In this document: piece after piece, positions 8,121-15,975 of the stretch
How positions within the stretch are numbered: position 1 is the stretch's first letter
Layout: each line of letters opens with the position of its first letter
From: Microbacteriaceae bacterium
GTDB lineage: Bacteria; Actinomycetota; Actinomycetes; Actinomycetales; Microbacteriaceae
NCBI GenBank assembly: GCA_022701925.1
Contig: JAKONM010000225.1
Location: 1 to 21,437, forward strand
Direction: 5' to 3'
DNA: 21,437 nt
Made by a program: the position numbers and the translations under genes
Notes under the pieces: model-generated
Database searches by the model: none
What the model saw: the letters and a program-made list of their open reading frames with translations, nothing else
Told to the model about the DNA's origin: nothing

Positions 8121-9112
8121 TCGCGGCCCGCTTCGTACTCGGACGCCTGGCCGGCGTGCTGCTGGTGCTGCTGGTGGTCGCCGCGGCGACCTACGCGATA
8201 TTCTACCTGCTGCCGGCCGACCCCGCCCGCCTGTCGTGCGGCAAGCCGTGCACGCCCGAGAACCTGCAGCGCGCCCAGCAGTTCCTGGGCCTCGACGCGC
8301 CCTGGTGGGGGCAGCTGGGCCAGTACCTGCTGGGCATCGTCGCCGGCCGCACCTTCGGCACGGGCGGCGGCGCGATCGACTGCCCCGCGCCCTGCTTCGG
8401 GTACTCGTTCCAGCTGTCCTCCACCGTGACCGACCTGATCCTGCAGCGCCTGCCGGTGACCGCCTCCATCGCCGTGGGCGCCGCGGTGCTCTGGTTCGTC
8501 TCGGGCGTCGCGGGCGGCACGGCGGCGGCGCTGCGGCGCGGCCGGCTCGCGGACCGGGCGATCATGACGGTCGCCGTCGCCGGCGTCTCGGCCCCCGCCT
8601 ACCTGGTCGGCATCCTGGGCATCCTGCTCTTCGGCTTCGCGCTCGGCTGGCTGCCGACGGGCGGCTACGTGCCGCTGACGGAGGACCCGCTGCAGTGGCT
8701 GCTGCACCTGCTGCTGCCGTGGGCGGCGCTCGCCTTCATCAGCGCCGCCGTCTACGCCCGCCTCACGCGCGCGGAGCTGCTGGAGCAGCTGTCGCTGGAC
8801 CACATCCGCACCGCCCGCGCCATCGGCCTGTCGGAGCCCGCGGTCGTCGTGCGGCACGGACTGCGCAACGCGCTGATCCCCGTCGTCACGGTCTTCGGCC
8901 TCGACCTGGGGCTGCTGCTCGGCGGCGCGGTGATCACGGAGAAGGTGTTCTCGATGCAGGGCCTGGGGTCGCTGCTGATCACCTCGATCAGCAGCCTGGA
9001 CCTGCAGGTGGTCGTCGGGATCACCCAGTTCTCCGCCTTCCTGGTGACGGCGGCGAACCTGGTCGTGGACCTGGTCTACGGCGTGCTGGACCCCCGCACC
9101 GTGCGGCGCTGA
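8117..9112 (+). CDS. Peptide ABC transporter permease, DppB-like
   Basis: A 331-residue inner-membrane permease with an N-terminal membrane helix (about 5-28), a large external loop, and five further segments. The EAA loop is TARAIGLSEPAVVVRHGLRN, and the C-terminus VDLVYGVLDPRTVRR is typical of DppB/OppB. The external loop has two cysteine pairs, SCGKPC and DCPAPC, which could form disulfides outside the cell. The GTG at 8117 overlaps the DppC-like stop (GTGA); a much longer in-frame extension upstream only shadows the DppC-like gene. Last gene of the importer operon; the order here is receptor, ATPase, C, B rather than the common A-B-C-D-F. Confidence 0.94.
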   Translation: MIAARFVLGRLAGVLLVLLVVAAATYAIFYLLPADPARLSCGKPCTPENLQRAQQFLGLDAPWWGQLGQYLLGIVAGRTFGTGGGAIDCPAPCFGYSFQLSSTVTDLILQRLPVTASIAVGAAVLWFVSGVAGGTAAALRRGRLADRAIMTVAVAGVSAPAYLVGILGILLFGFALGWLPTGGYVPLTEDPLQWLLHLLLPWAALAFISAAVYARLTRAELLEQLSLDHIRTARAIGLSEPAVVVRHGLRNALIPVVTVFGLDLGLLLGGAVITEKVFSMQGLGSLLITSISSLDLQVVVGITQFSAFLVTAANLVVDLVYGVLDPRTVRR

Positions 9113-9145
9113 CTGCAGGCGGCACGCCGTCCTGCACATCCGTCA

Positions 9146-9259
9146 CGGGTGCGCGAAGCGGAGGAATCGGTGCCGGGCGGAGGACGGGAGGGCCTCTCCC
9201 GTCCTCCGCTCGACACCGGTTCCTCCGCCGGACGCAGACCTTCCTCCGCTTCGCACCCG
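9146..9259. repeat. Nested inverted repeat, terminator of the importer operon
   Basis: Starts 34 nt after the permease stop. The core is a 14-bp perfect hairpin (9177-9190 with 9196-9209, loop GGCCT). It extends outward through 9168-9172/9214-9218 and 9158-9166/9220-9228 to about 28 paired bases. A further arm TTCCTCCGCTTC-GCACCCG (9241-9259) can replace the outer part by pairing with 9146-9166, leaving only a 2-base bulge. The 8-mer GCGGAGGA occurs five times, twice forward and then three times inverted. It probably terminates transcription; a mobile or regulatory origin is possible. No target duplication is visible at the ends. Confidence 0.8.
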
Positions 9260-9443
9260 TTCGCGACCTCGAAAGGCCTCGTCACACCTCATCCAGGCCC
9301 CGTCGAGCCCGAGGCCCTGCGCCCGCGGCCACGCGTCCTCGCATCCTCGGCGACGACCACCGGCGGTCCGCGGGCCGTGGCGGCCGCTGCCGGGAGCAGC
9401 GCGCAGCGGGGTCGCGACGCAGCCACTCCCCGAGGAGCACCCG
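9260..9443. other. Non-coding stretch before the YdcF-like gene
   Basis: Together with the repeat to its left this makes a 331-bp gap. I find no convincing coding frame, promoter boxes or further perfect repeats here. Only the ribosome site GAGGAG at its right end is clear. Confidence 0.5.
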
Positions 9444-10027
9444 ATGACCACCCGCACCCGCAGCAGCGCGCCCTCTGCGCCGCGGCGCCGGTCGACGGTG
9501 CGGTCCGCCGGCTTCATCGGCCTGGCCGGGCTGCTGGCCTGGGCCGTGATCGGACTGCCGTTCCTCGTGTTCCCGCCGATCGGACCGCTGCCGGAGCACG
9601 CCGACGTGATCGTGGTGCTGGGACCGGACACCCCGGGGCTGGTCGCGCTGTCCGAGCGGCTCTTCGCGCAGGGGGTCGCCCCGGCGATGCTGTGGTCGAC
9701 CCCGACCATGCCGAGCGCGACGTCGAAGGAGGTGCTCGAGGCCTGCGGACGACGCCGGGGCTGCAGTGCTTCGTCCCCGACCCCAGCACCACGGCGGGCG
9801 AGGCGCAGGAGCCGGCACGCGTGGCGCGGGCCCGCGGGTGGACGAGTGCCATCGTGATCACGCAGACCCCGCACCTCGCCCGGGCGCGCTCGATCATCGG
9901 CGGCTGCTTCGACGGGCGCCTGGCGACGGCCTCATCCGGCGCGCCGGCGCAGAACGGGTGGGCGTGGGCCTACGCCTACCAGACCCTCGCGACCGTGCAG
10001 CCGCGGCTGCACCCCGCCTGCACCTGA
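9444..10027 (+). pseudogene. YdcF/SanA/ElyC-like membrane-anchored protein, frameshifted
   Basis: The first half (from ATG 9444, ribosome site GAGGAG 6-7 nt upstream) has one membrane helix at about 22-45 and the family strand DVIVVLGPDTPGLVALSERL. After the residues EACG the matching frame moves back by one base near 9750-9752 and continues with CFVPDPSTTAGEAQEPARVA, VITQTPHLARARS and a C-terminal WAYAYQT region to the stop at 10025. Both halves fit the actinobacterial DUF218 family in order, so the ancestral product was about 194 residues. One missing base, for example CG-ACG where CGN-ACG is expected, explains it. The break may be a real mutation or a sequencing error. Family members act in envelope metabolism; the precise reaction is unknown. 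Confidence 0.83.
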
Positions 10028-10037
10028 CCTCCCCCTC

Positions 10038-10100
10038 GACGGTGTTGCCGCTCCGGTGACGGTTTCAGCCTGGAACCGTCACCGAACCGGCAACACCGTC
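10038..10100. terminator. Long two-part hairpin between convergent units
   Basis: Outer arms GACGGTGTTGCCG (10038-10050) and CGGCAACACCGTC (10088-10100) pair perfectly over 13 bp. Inner arms CGGTGACGGTT (10054-10064) and AACCGTCACCG (10074-10084) pair over 11 bp, separated by a 3+3 internal loop and topped by a 9-nt loop. It lies 10 nt after the YdcF-like stop and 33 nt after the ATPase stop on the other strand, so it can serve both. No T-run is present on either side. Confidence 0.85.
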
Positions 10101-10133
10101 TCGCACGGGAGCGGCCGATGCGCAGGCGCTCGG

Positions 10134-10751
10134 TCAGGGCGCCTCGACGCGGCCGTCCACCAGCCGCAGGCTGCGGGAGCAGCGCGCCGCGACCGCCGGG
10201 TCGTGGGTCGCGACGACCAGCAGGCCGCCCCGCTCCGGCACCTCGAGCAGCCGCCCCAGCACGGCGTCGCGGGTCGCGCCGTCCAGCTCGGACGTCGGCT
10301 CGTCCGCCAGCAGGACGGTCGGCGCGGACACGAGCGCCCGCGCGACGCCGACCCGCTGCTGCTGCCCGCCGGACAGGTCGCCCACCAGCCGGTCGGCCAG
10401 GGGCGCGAGCCCCACCGCGGTCAGCGCCTCCGCGGACCGCTCGGTCAGCGCGCCGCCGCGGACGCCTCGGGCGCGCAGGGCCAGCTCGACGTTCTCCGCG
10501 GCGGTCAGCAGCCCGACCAGCCCGTGCCCCTGCAGCACGAGGGCGGTCGGGCCGTCGGCGACCAGCTCGACCTCCCCCCGGTCCGGCGACCTGAGGCCCG
10601 CCAGCACGGCCAGCAGCGTCGACTTGCCGCTGCCCGAGGGCCCGACGATCGCGAGGGACTCCCCCGCGGCGACCGCGAAGCCGACGTCCACGACGACGCG
10701 CCGCCCGGACAGCTCGACGTCCAGGCCGCGGACCCGCAGGGAGGGGCTCAC
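10134..10751 (-). CDS. ABC transporter ATPase, LolD/MacB-like (second of two)
   Basis: A compact 205-residue nucleotide-binding subunit. Walker A GPSGSGKST at 37-45, Q74, signature LSGGQ at 126-130, Walker B ending D150-E151 and switch H183 are all intact. The SELD after Walker B and the short length fit ATPases that partner FtsX-type permeases. The GTG at 10751 overlaps the stop of the preceding ATPase (GTGA), so translation is probably coupled. Last gene of a five-gene minus-strand operon ended by the hairpin at 10038-10100. It may form a heterodimer with the other ATPase; that is inference. Confidence 0.94.
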   Translation of the reverse strand: MSPSLRVRGLDVELSGRRVVVDVGFAVAAGESLAIVGPSGSGKSTLLAVLAGLRSPDRGEVELVADGPTALVLQGHGLVGLLTAAENVELALRARGVRGGALTERSAEALTAVGLAPLADRLVGDLSGGQQQRVGVARALVSAPTVLLADEPTSELDGATRDAVLGRLLEVPERGGLLVVATHDPAVAARCSRSLRLVDGRVEAP

Positions 10752-11413
10752 TGCTCGATCCTGCCGTCGCGCAGCCGGACCACGCCGCCGAGCGCCGCGG
10801 CGACCTCCGGGTCGTGCGTCACGGCCAGCACGGCGGTGCCCAGCTCGCCGGTGATGCGCTGGAGCAGCGCGACCACGCGGTCCCGGCTGACCCGGTCCAG
10901 CTGGCTGGTCGGCTCGTCGACCAGCAGCAGGCGAGGACCGGCGCTGACGGCGCTCGCCAGCGCGACGCGCTGCCGCTCGCCGCCCGAGAGGGTGTGCACG
11001 GGGCTGGATGCGATGTCGCCGAGGCCCAGCGCGTCCAGCAGGCGCGCGGGCTCCTGCCCGCCGCGCACCCCGGCCGTGCGCCGGACGAGCCGGAGGTTGT
11101 CCAGCGCGGAGCCGTACGGCAGCAGGTTGCGGAACGGGTTCTGCACCGCGACCGCCAGCGAGCGCCGCCGCAGCGCGCGCAGCGCCGAGTCGGAGGCGGC
11201 GGCCAGGTCCACGCCGTCGACCTCCACGCGGCCGCGGCTCGGCCTCGTGAGGCCCGCCAGCACCGCGAGCAGCGTCGACTTGCCGGCGCCGGAGGGACCG
11301 ACGACCACGGCGGCGCCGCCGACCGGCACCACCAGGTCGACGCCGTCGAGGGCGTCCGACTCCGCACCGGGGTAGCGGTGGCCCAGGCCGGTGCAGCGCA
11401 GCGCGTCGGTCAC
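10748..11413 (-). CDS. ABC transporter ATPase, LolD/MacB-like (first of two)
   Basis: A 221-residue nucleotide-binding subunit. Walker A GPSGAGKST at 39-47, Q91, signature LSGGE at 142-146, Walker B ending D166-E167 and H200 are present. The D-loop region reads TSQLDRVSRDRV. The true start is the GTG at 11413, which overlaps the FtsX stop in GTGA; the frame remains open far upstream but only as a shadow of the FtsX gene. It shares its general layout with the next ATPase but is only moderately similar, consistent with an old duplication or a heterodimer. Confidence 0.94.
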   Translation of the reverse strand: MTDALRCTGLGHRYPGAESDALDGVDLVVPVGGAAVVVGPSGAGKSTLLAVLAGLTRPSRGRVEVDGVDLAAASDSALRALRRRSLAVAVQNPFRNLLPYGSALDNLRLVRRTAGVRGGQEPARLLDALGLGDIASSPVHTLSGGERQRVALASAVSAGPRLLLVDEPTSQLDRVSRDRVVALLQRITGELGTAVLAVTHDPEVAAALGGVVRLRDGRIEQ

Positions 11414-14400
11414 TCCTCCCCCTCCCGCAGCCGGGAGCCGTGCGCGCTGCGCAGCACCGCCAGGGCGCCCACCAGGGCCGCCACCAGCACGAGCAGCAGG
11501 AACGCTCCGGCCAGCGCGAGGGCGGGCAGGGGCGAGGGCACCGTGATCAGGGCGATCGGGGTCGCCGTGTCGAAGCGCGGCAGCACGGGCAGGGTCACGA
11601 CCGCCGCCAGCCACCCGGCGGGCACCCCCAGCGCGACGGCGGCCGCGAGCAGCAGCACCTGCTCGAGCACCGCGGCACCGCCCACCTGCGCCCGCCGCAG
11701 CCCGAGCGCCAGCATCGCGGCCGCCTCGTAGGAGCGGCGGCGTGCGGTGCTGGAGATCGAGATCGCCGTGGCGAGCATCGCGAGCACGGCGCCGGCGGCG
11801 CCGCAGACCTGCAGCAGCAGGAGCGACAGCGCCGGCCCCTGCCGGGCCAGCCGCGCCTGCTCGGAGCCCGTGGAGTCGAGGACCCGCAGCCGCAGTCCCG
11901 CGGCACGCAGGCGCTGCAGGGCGTCGGGCGGGGCCGCGGAGCCGAGCCAGACCTGCGGCTCGACCTCGCGGAAGAGCGAGCCGAGGCGGTAGTCGAGCGC
12001 GCCCAGGTCGACGACCGCGCCGGTGCCCAGCACCACGGGCAGCAGCGGCGCGAACCGCGTGACCCGCACGGGCACCACGTCCCCCGCCTGGTCCTCCATC
12101 CGCGGGACGTCGTCGACGTCGCCCCGCAGCACCGCGGAGGCCGTGGCGATGACGGGCAGCGGCAGGGGCCGCGACGCCAGCTGCACCCCGCCGTAGCCGC
12201 CGTCCGCGCTGCGGAAGCGGTCCTGCACCCCCTCCCGCCCCGCCCGCACCCGGTCGACCGCCCCGCTGACGGGCGGTGCCGCCACCCAGCTGCCGGCGGC
12301 GCGCGGCAGGCGCAGCGGGGAGGCCGCGCCGTCCAGCCCGACCTCGACGCCCGTCAGCAGCACGTCCCCGCCGATCGCCCCGCGGTCCACGGCCGGGAGC
12401 CAGGCGAGGCCGACCAGCTCGCAGCCGCGCGCGCACGGCACGTCCGCCGCATAGGTGCGCCGCCCCTCCCGCAGCACGCCGGCGGTCGCCTGCCGCCGTG
12501 CACCGGTCGCGTCGACCAGGTCGACGCCGACGACGGGTCGACCCGCGACCGTCGTCGCCGTGAGGGCGATCGTCAGGCGGTCGCCGCGGAACCGGACCGC
12601 GTCGACCGGCGAGCCCAGCCGGCGCCCCAGCTCCCCGACGGCCGGTCCCCCCGAGGCGGTCAGCCCGACCGCCGCGTACCGATCGGCCTGCACCGCGAGC
12701 ACCCGCCCGGTGATCGTCCCGCCGCTCGGGGACCAGGTGGTCGCGGCCATCGCCCATCGCCCCTCCGGGTCCGCCCGCTCGACGGCGGCGATGGTCCTGC
12801 CGGGCGTCGAATCGAGCACCCGGAAGGTGCGCGGGGCTCCCACGTCCGCCGCGGCCCGCGCGGCGCGGTCCGTCGCCGCGGCGCCCTGCGCGACCCCGGC
12901 GAACGAGGCGAGCCCCAGCGCGACCGCCAGCACGGCGACCAGCCGCAGGCCGGCCGGCCGGCGCGCGACCTGCCGCACGGCCAGGAACAGGGGCACGGAG
13001 GCCGCGGTGCGGGTCGGCGGCACGAACCGGCGCACGAGCCCCGGCACCAGCCGGACCCCGAGCAGACCGACGGCGGCGACCAGCAGCCCCGGCGCCAGCA
13101 GCAGCACCGGCCCGGCCGAGCGCCCCGCGACGAGCAGCGCGACCACCGCGGCCACTGCGACGGCGGCCACGGCCAGGTCGACGGCGAACGGCCGCAGCGG
13201 CTCCGCGCTGCGCTCGGTCCGCTGCCACAGCTGCAGCACGCTGCGGCGCAGCACTCGCCGCCCCGCGAGCGCGACGGCGGCCGCGCCGCCGGTGAAGGCG
13301 GCCACCGCGGCGAGCACCGCTGCGGCGTCCAGCACCACCGGCGTGCCCGGCAGCAGCACGGTCGGCGCCAGCAGCAGCACCGCCGACCACCCGGCGACGA
13401 TCCCGAGCGGTACGGCGCCCATCAGCAGCACGAGCGGCTCGGTGAACGTGAAGACGGCGGTGCGGAGCCGGGTCGCGCCGCGCAGCGTCAGCAGCGCGAC
13501 CTCGGCGGCGCGCGCCTCCGCCGCGTCGGTCGCGATCTGGAACAGCACCGCCCAGGCGAGCAGGGCCAGCTGCAGGGTGACGAGCACGCCGCCGAGGTCG
13601 GTCGCCCCCTGCCGGCGCTGCACCTCCGCGACGACCGGACCGAACCCCGACACCACGCGCAGCCGCTGCTGGTCCGCGTAGCGCCGCTGCAGCGCGGCGA
13701 CTGCCGCCTCGATCCTCGGCACGTCGGCCAGTCGCACCCGCTCGGGGTCGAGCAGGTAGTCGCTGGAGACGGACGCCGGCTGCAGCCTCGAGAACCGCTG
13801 CAGGCCGGCGACGGTGCCGATGAGCGGGTCGAACGCCAGCGGCTCGCCGCCGCCTCCGGTCGAGCGCACCGGGAAGCCGAGCCCGAACCAGTAGGCGGAG
13901 GACGGGTCGTCGACCGCGTAGACGCCCGAGATCCGGTAGGCGTGCTGCTCCGCGAGCCCCGTCGCGGTGACCTCGGCGCCGAGCCGGTACCCGTAGCCGG
14001 TCAGCCCGCTCACGTCGCGGCTGACCATCACCTCGTCCTCGCCGCTCGGGCAGCGGCCCTGCACGATCCGCACCCGTCGGCACGCGTCGCTGCGGTAGAC
14101 CAGGGCCGAGGAGGCCGCCGCCAGCGGCGCGGCCGCCGTCGACAGGTGGACGCCGATGCGGATGCCGCGGATGCGGGAGGGGTACCCGGGCAGCGATCGC
14201 GGCGCGGTGTCCCAGGCCTGCTGGGCGAGCCCCACCGGCACGTCGTCGGAGTCCGGACCGGCGGTCGCGAACAGCCGCAGCCCCGCGTCCGACCCCACGG
14301 TGCGGAACGTCTCGCGCAGGTTCGACTCGAGGGACGCCCGGCTCCAGATCGGTCCGATCGCGACCACCGCGATGCCGGCGGCCGCGGCCACGACGAGGGC

Positions 14401-14493
14401 GGCCGCGAGCCCGCGCCGCCACAGCACCGCCAGCAGCACGAGCCGCGACGCGGCCAGCCAGCGGGCCCCGGCACGGTCCTCGGACCCCGTCAC
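11410..14493 (-). CDS. Large FtsX-like ABC permease
   Basis: A 1027-residue membrane protein with about ten helices: one at 29-49, a group at about 302-482, one at 515-537, and three at about 890-912, 942-968 and 988-1012. Two big external domains lie at about 55-298 and 540-885. FtsX modules are recognisable at 300-410 (EVALLTLRGATRLRTAVF) and 890-1015 (YEAAAMLALGLRRAQV). This double-module form belongs to the MacB/LolCE-type group, which moves substrates through conformational work on the outer side rather than classical channel transport. External cysteines at C138/C148 and C687/C691 could form disulfides. The GTG at 14493 overlaps the MFS stop (GTGA). The two downstream ATPases supply energy. 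Substrate unknown. Confidence 0.92.
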   Translation of the reverse strand: MTGSEDRAGARWLAASRLVLLAVLWRRGLAAALVVAAAAGIAVVAIGPIWSRASLESNLRETFRTVGSDAGLRLFATAGPDSDDVPVGLAQQAWDTAPRSLPGYPSRIRGIRIGVHLSTAAAPLAAASSALVYRSDACRRVRIVQGRCPSGEDEVMVSRDVSGLTGYGYRLGAEVTATGLAEQHAYRISGVYAVDDPSSAYWFGLGFPVRSTGGGGEPLAFDPLIGTVAGLQRFSRLQPASVSSDYLLDPERVRLADVPRIEAAVAALQRRYADQQRLRVVSGFGPVVAEVQRRQGATDLGGVLVTLQLALLAWAVLFQIATDAAEARAAEVALLTLRGATRLRTAVFTFTEPLVLLMGAVPLGIVAGWSAVLLLAPTVLLPGTPVVLDAAAVLAAVAAFTGGAAAVALAGRRVLRRSVLQLWQRTERSAEPLRPFAVDLAVAAVAVAAVVALLVAGRSAGPVLLLAPGLLVAAVGLLGVRLVPGLVRRFVPPTRTAASVPLFLAVRQVARRPAGLRLVAVLAVALGLASFAGVAQGAAATDRAARAAADVGAPRTFRVLDSTPGRTIAAVERADPEGRWAMAATTWSPSGGTITGRVLAVQADRYAAVGLTASGGPAVGELGRRLGSPVDAVRFRGDRLTIALTATTVAGRPVVGVDLVDATGARRQATAGVLREGRRTYAADVPCARGCELVGLAWLPAVDRGAIGGDVLLTGVEVGLDGAASPLRLPRAAGSWVAAPPVSGAVDRVRAGREGVQDRFRSADGGYGGVQLASRPLPLPVIATASAVLRGDVDDVPRMEDQAGDVVPVRVTRFAPLLPVVLGTGAVVDLGALDYRLGSLFREVEPQVWLGSAAPPDALQRLRAAGLRLRVLDSTGSEQARLARQGPALSLLLLQVCGAAGAVLAMLATAISISSTARRRSYEAAAMLALGLRRAQVGGAAVLEQVLLLAAAVALGVPAGWLAAVVTLPVLPRFDTATPIALITVPSPLPALALAGAFLLLVLVAALVGALAVLRSAHGSRLREGEE

Positions 14494-15662
14494 CCCGCCT
14501 CCGGCAGCACCAGCGCCCCCCGTCGGCCCACCGCCCAGACGGTCAGCGCGAAGCCGACGATCACGGCTCCGCCCAGCATCACCTCGGTCCAGCCGCCCGC
14601 CTGCCACAGCACGGCGGCGAGCGCCGAGCCGATCGCGCCGCCCACGAAGTTGCCGGCGACGAAGGCCGTGTTCAGCCGGCTCCGCGCCTCCGGGTCCACC
14701 GCGAAGAGGCGCGTCTGGTTCAGCACGTTGCCGGCCTGCACCGCGACGTCGAGCAGCAGCACCGCGACCAGCAGCACGACGATCGACCGCTGCCCGACGC
14801 CGGCCAGCGCCAGGGAGGCCAGCACCAGCACCAGCGCCGCGCCGACGGCGGGCACCGACAGCCCGCGGTCGTGCAGCCGTCCGGCGCGCTGGGCGGCGAG
14901 CGCGCCGGCCAGGCCGACCAGGCCCACCAGGCCGATCGCGGCAGTCGAGTACGAGAACGGCGGGGCGCTCAGCAGCAGGGTCAGCGCGGTCCAGAACAGC
15001 GTGAAGACGCTGAAGCCTCCGGCGCTCATCAGCAGGGTCGGCAGCACCGCGCGGTGCCGGCGCACCGTCTGGAACACGGAGGCGAGCAGCGCCCCGTAGC
15101 GCAGCCGGGCGCGCGGGGGCAGCGCGGGCAGCGACCGGTGCAGCAGCGCCGCCATCGCGACGGCCAGCGCCGCGGCGCCGAGGTAGACGACGCGCCACCC
15201 GAACGCCTCCGCCACCAGCCCGCTGACGGTGCGCGACAGCAGGATGCCGATCAGCAGGCCGGAGGCGACGGTGCCGACGACCCGGCCGCGCTCGGCCGGG
15301 TCGGCCAGGTCGCCGGCCAGCGGGGTCAGCAGCTGCCCGGCCACGGTGGTCAGGCCGACCAGCACCAGCGCCGCCAGCAGCAGGACGAAGGCCGGTGCGA
15401 TCGCGGCCAGCACCAGGGCGACCGCGGAGGCGAGCACGACCACGGGGATCAGCCGCCGCCGGTCGAGCACGTCGCCCAGCGGCACGACCAGCAGGATCCC
15501 GACCGCGTAGCCGACCTGCGTGACGGTGACGAGCAGCCCGGCCGCTCCGGAGGGGACGCCGAGGTCGCCGGCGATGTCCTCCAGCAGCGGCTGCGCCCAG
15601 TACAGGTTGGCGACGGCCGCGCCGCCCGCGACGGCGAACAGCAGGGTGAGCGCTCGCGTCAT
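14490..15662 (-). CDS. MFS transporter, DHA1-like efflux protein
   Basis: A 390-residue protein with about 12 membrane segments. Motif A of the superfamily is visible as PLGDVLDRRR at 61-70, between helices 2 and 3. The N-terminus GGAAVANLYWAQPLL is typical of bacterial DHA1 members annotated as arabinose-efflux or YnfM-like. The ATG at 15662 is 26 nt after the small membrane gene; its ribosome site is weak (GGCGG). The stop overlaps the start of the FtsX gene, an unusual linkage of a secondary transporter to an ABC exporter. Substrate (drug, sugar or other) cannot be told. Confidence 0.93.
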   Translation of the reverse strand: MTRALTLLFAVAGGAAVANLYWAQPLLEDIAGDLGVPSGAAGLLVTVTQVGYAVGILLVVPLGDVLDRRRLIPVVVLASAVALVLAAIAPAFVLLLAALVLVGLTTVAGQLLTPLAGDLADPAERGRVVGTVASGLLIGILLSRTVSGLVAEAFGWRVVYLGAAALAVAMAALLHRSLPALPPRARLRYGALLASVFQTVRRHRAVLPTLLMSAGGFSVFTLFWTALTLLLSAPPFSYSTAAIGLVGLVGLAGALAAQRAGRLHDRGLSVPAVGAALVLVLASLALAGVGQRSIVVLLVAVLLLDVAVQAGNVLNQTRLFAVDPEARSRLNTAFVAGNFVGGAIGSALAAVLWQAGGWTEVMLGGAVIVGFALTVWAVGRRGALVLPEAG

Positions 15663-15688
15663 GCGGCCGCCGGACGCCCCCGGTGCGG

Positions 15689-15904
15689 TCAGGAGCGCCG
15701 CCGATCGGCGGGCCGGCGCAGACCGGAGGCGATCAGCCCGAGGCCCACCACGGCGACGACCAGGCCGATCAGCAGCCAGGTGCGGTCGCCGGTCATGAAG
15801 CTGCCCGGGATCAGGTTCATGCCCTGCCCGATCCAGACGCCGCCGGTGACCAGCGCGATCGCGCCGATCACGACGAGGACGGGGCGCGCACCGCGGCTCT
15901 TCAC
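15689..15904 (-). CDS. Small two-helix membrane protein, unknown function
   Basis: A 71-residue protein with two membrane segments (about 8-24 and 41-61) separated by a loop IGQGMNLIPGSFMTGDRTW, a sequence I recall as conserved in small actinobacterial membrane proteins of unknown role. The tail is basic (RRPADRRRS). The GTG at 15904 lacks a ribosome site but has TACGGT 7 nt upstream, so a leaderless transcript is likely. It is the first gene of the operon with the MFS protein, 26 nt away. It might be an accessory subunit; that is only context. Confidence 0.75.
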   Translation of the reverse strand: MKSRGARPVLVVIGAIALVTGGVWIGQGMNLIPGSFMTGDRTWLLIGLVVAVVGLGLIASGLRRPADRRRS

Positions 15905-15911
15905 GTGCGCC

Positions 15912-15917
15912 ACCGTA
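15912..15917 (-). promoter_or_regulatory. Leaderless-type -10 box for the export operon
   Basis: TACGGT (minus strand, 15917 to 15912) fits the actinobacterial TANNNT -10 pattern. Seven bases separate it from the GTG at 15904, placing the transcript start on the start codon. Confidence 0.5.
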
Positions 15918-15963
15918 CCCGCGGCCCGCCGCTCGCCACAGGCGGGTCGCGAGGGGCTCGCCA

Positions 15964-15969
15964 TATGGT
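15964..15969 (+). promoter_or_regulatory. Leaderless-type -10 box for the lipoprotein gene
   Basis: TATGGT is followed by six bases and then the ATG at 15976. No usable ribosome site exists (GGAG touches the ATG), which agrees with a leaderless transcript. It faces away from the export-operon promoter within a 71-bp gap. Confidence 0.5.
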
Positions 15970-15975
15970 GTGGAG

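Noticed and set aside
9146..9259. Insertion sequence or complete MITE
   Set aside because: No transposase and no flanking target duplication are visible; kept only as an inverted repeat of uncertain origin.
9444..9857. Intact 137-residue protein
   Set aside because: After about residue 103 the sequence turns into Arg/Ser/Pro-rich out-of-frame text while family motifs continue in another frame, so a frameshift explains it better.
11440..15099. Very long open frame on the plus strand opposite the FtsX and MFS genes
   Set aside because: Its product is low-complexity Arg/Gln/Gly/His/Pro-rich with no domain, as expected for the antisense of a high-GC gene; the minus-strand genes have full domains and tight starts.
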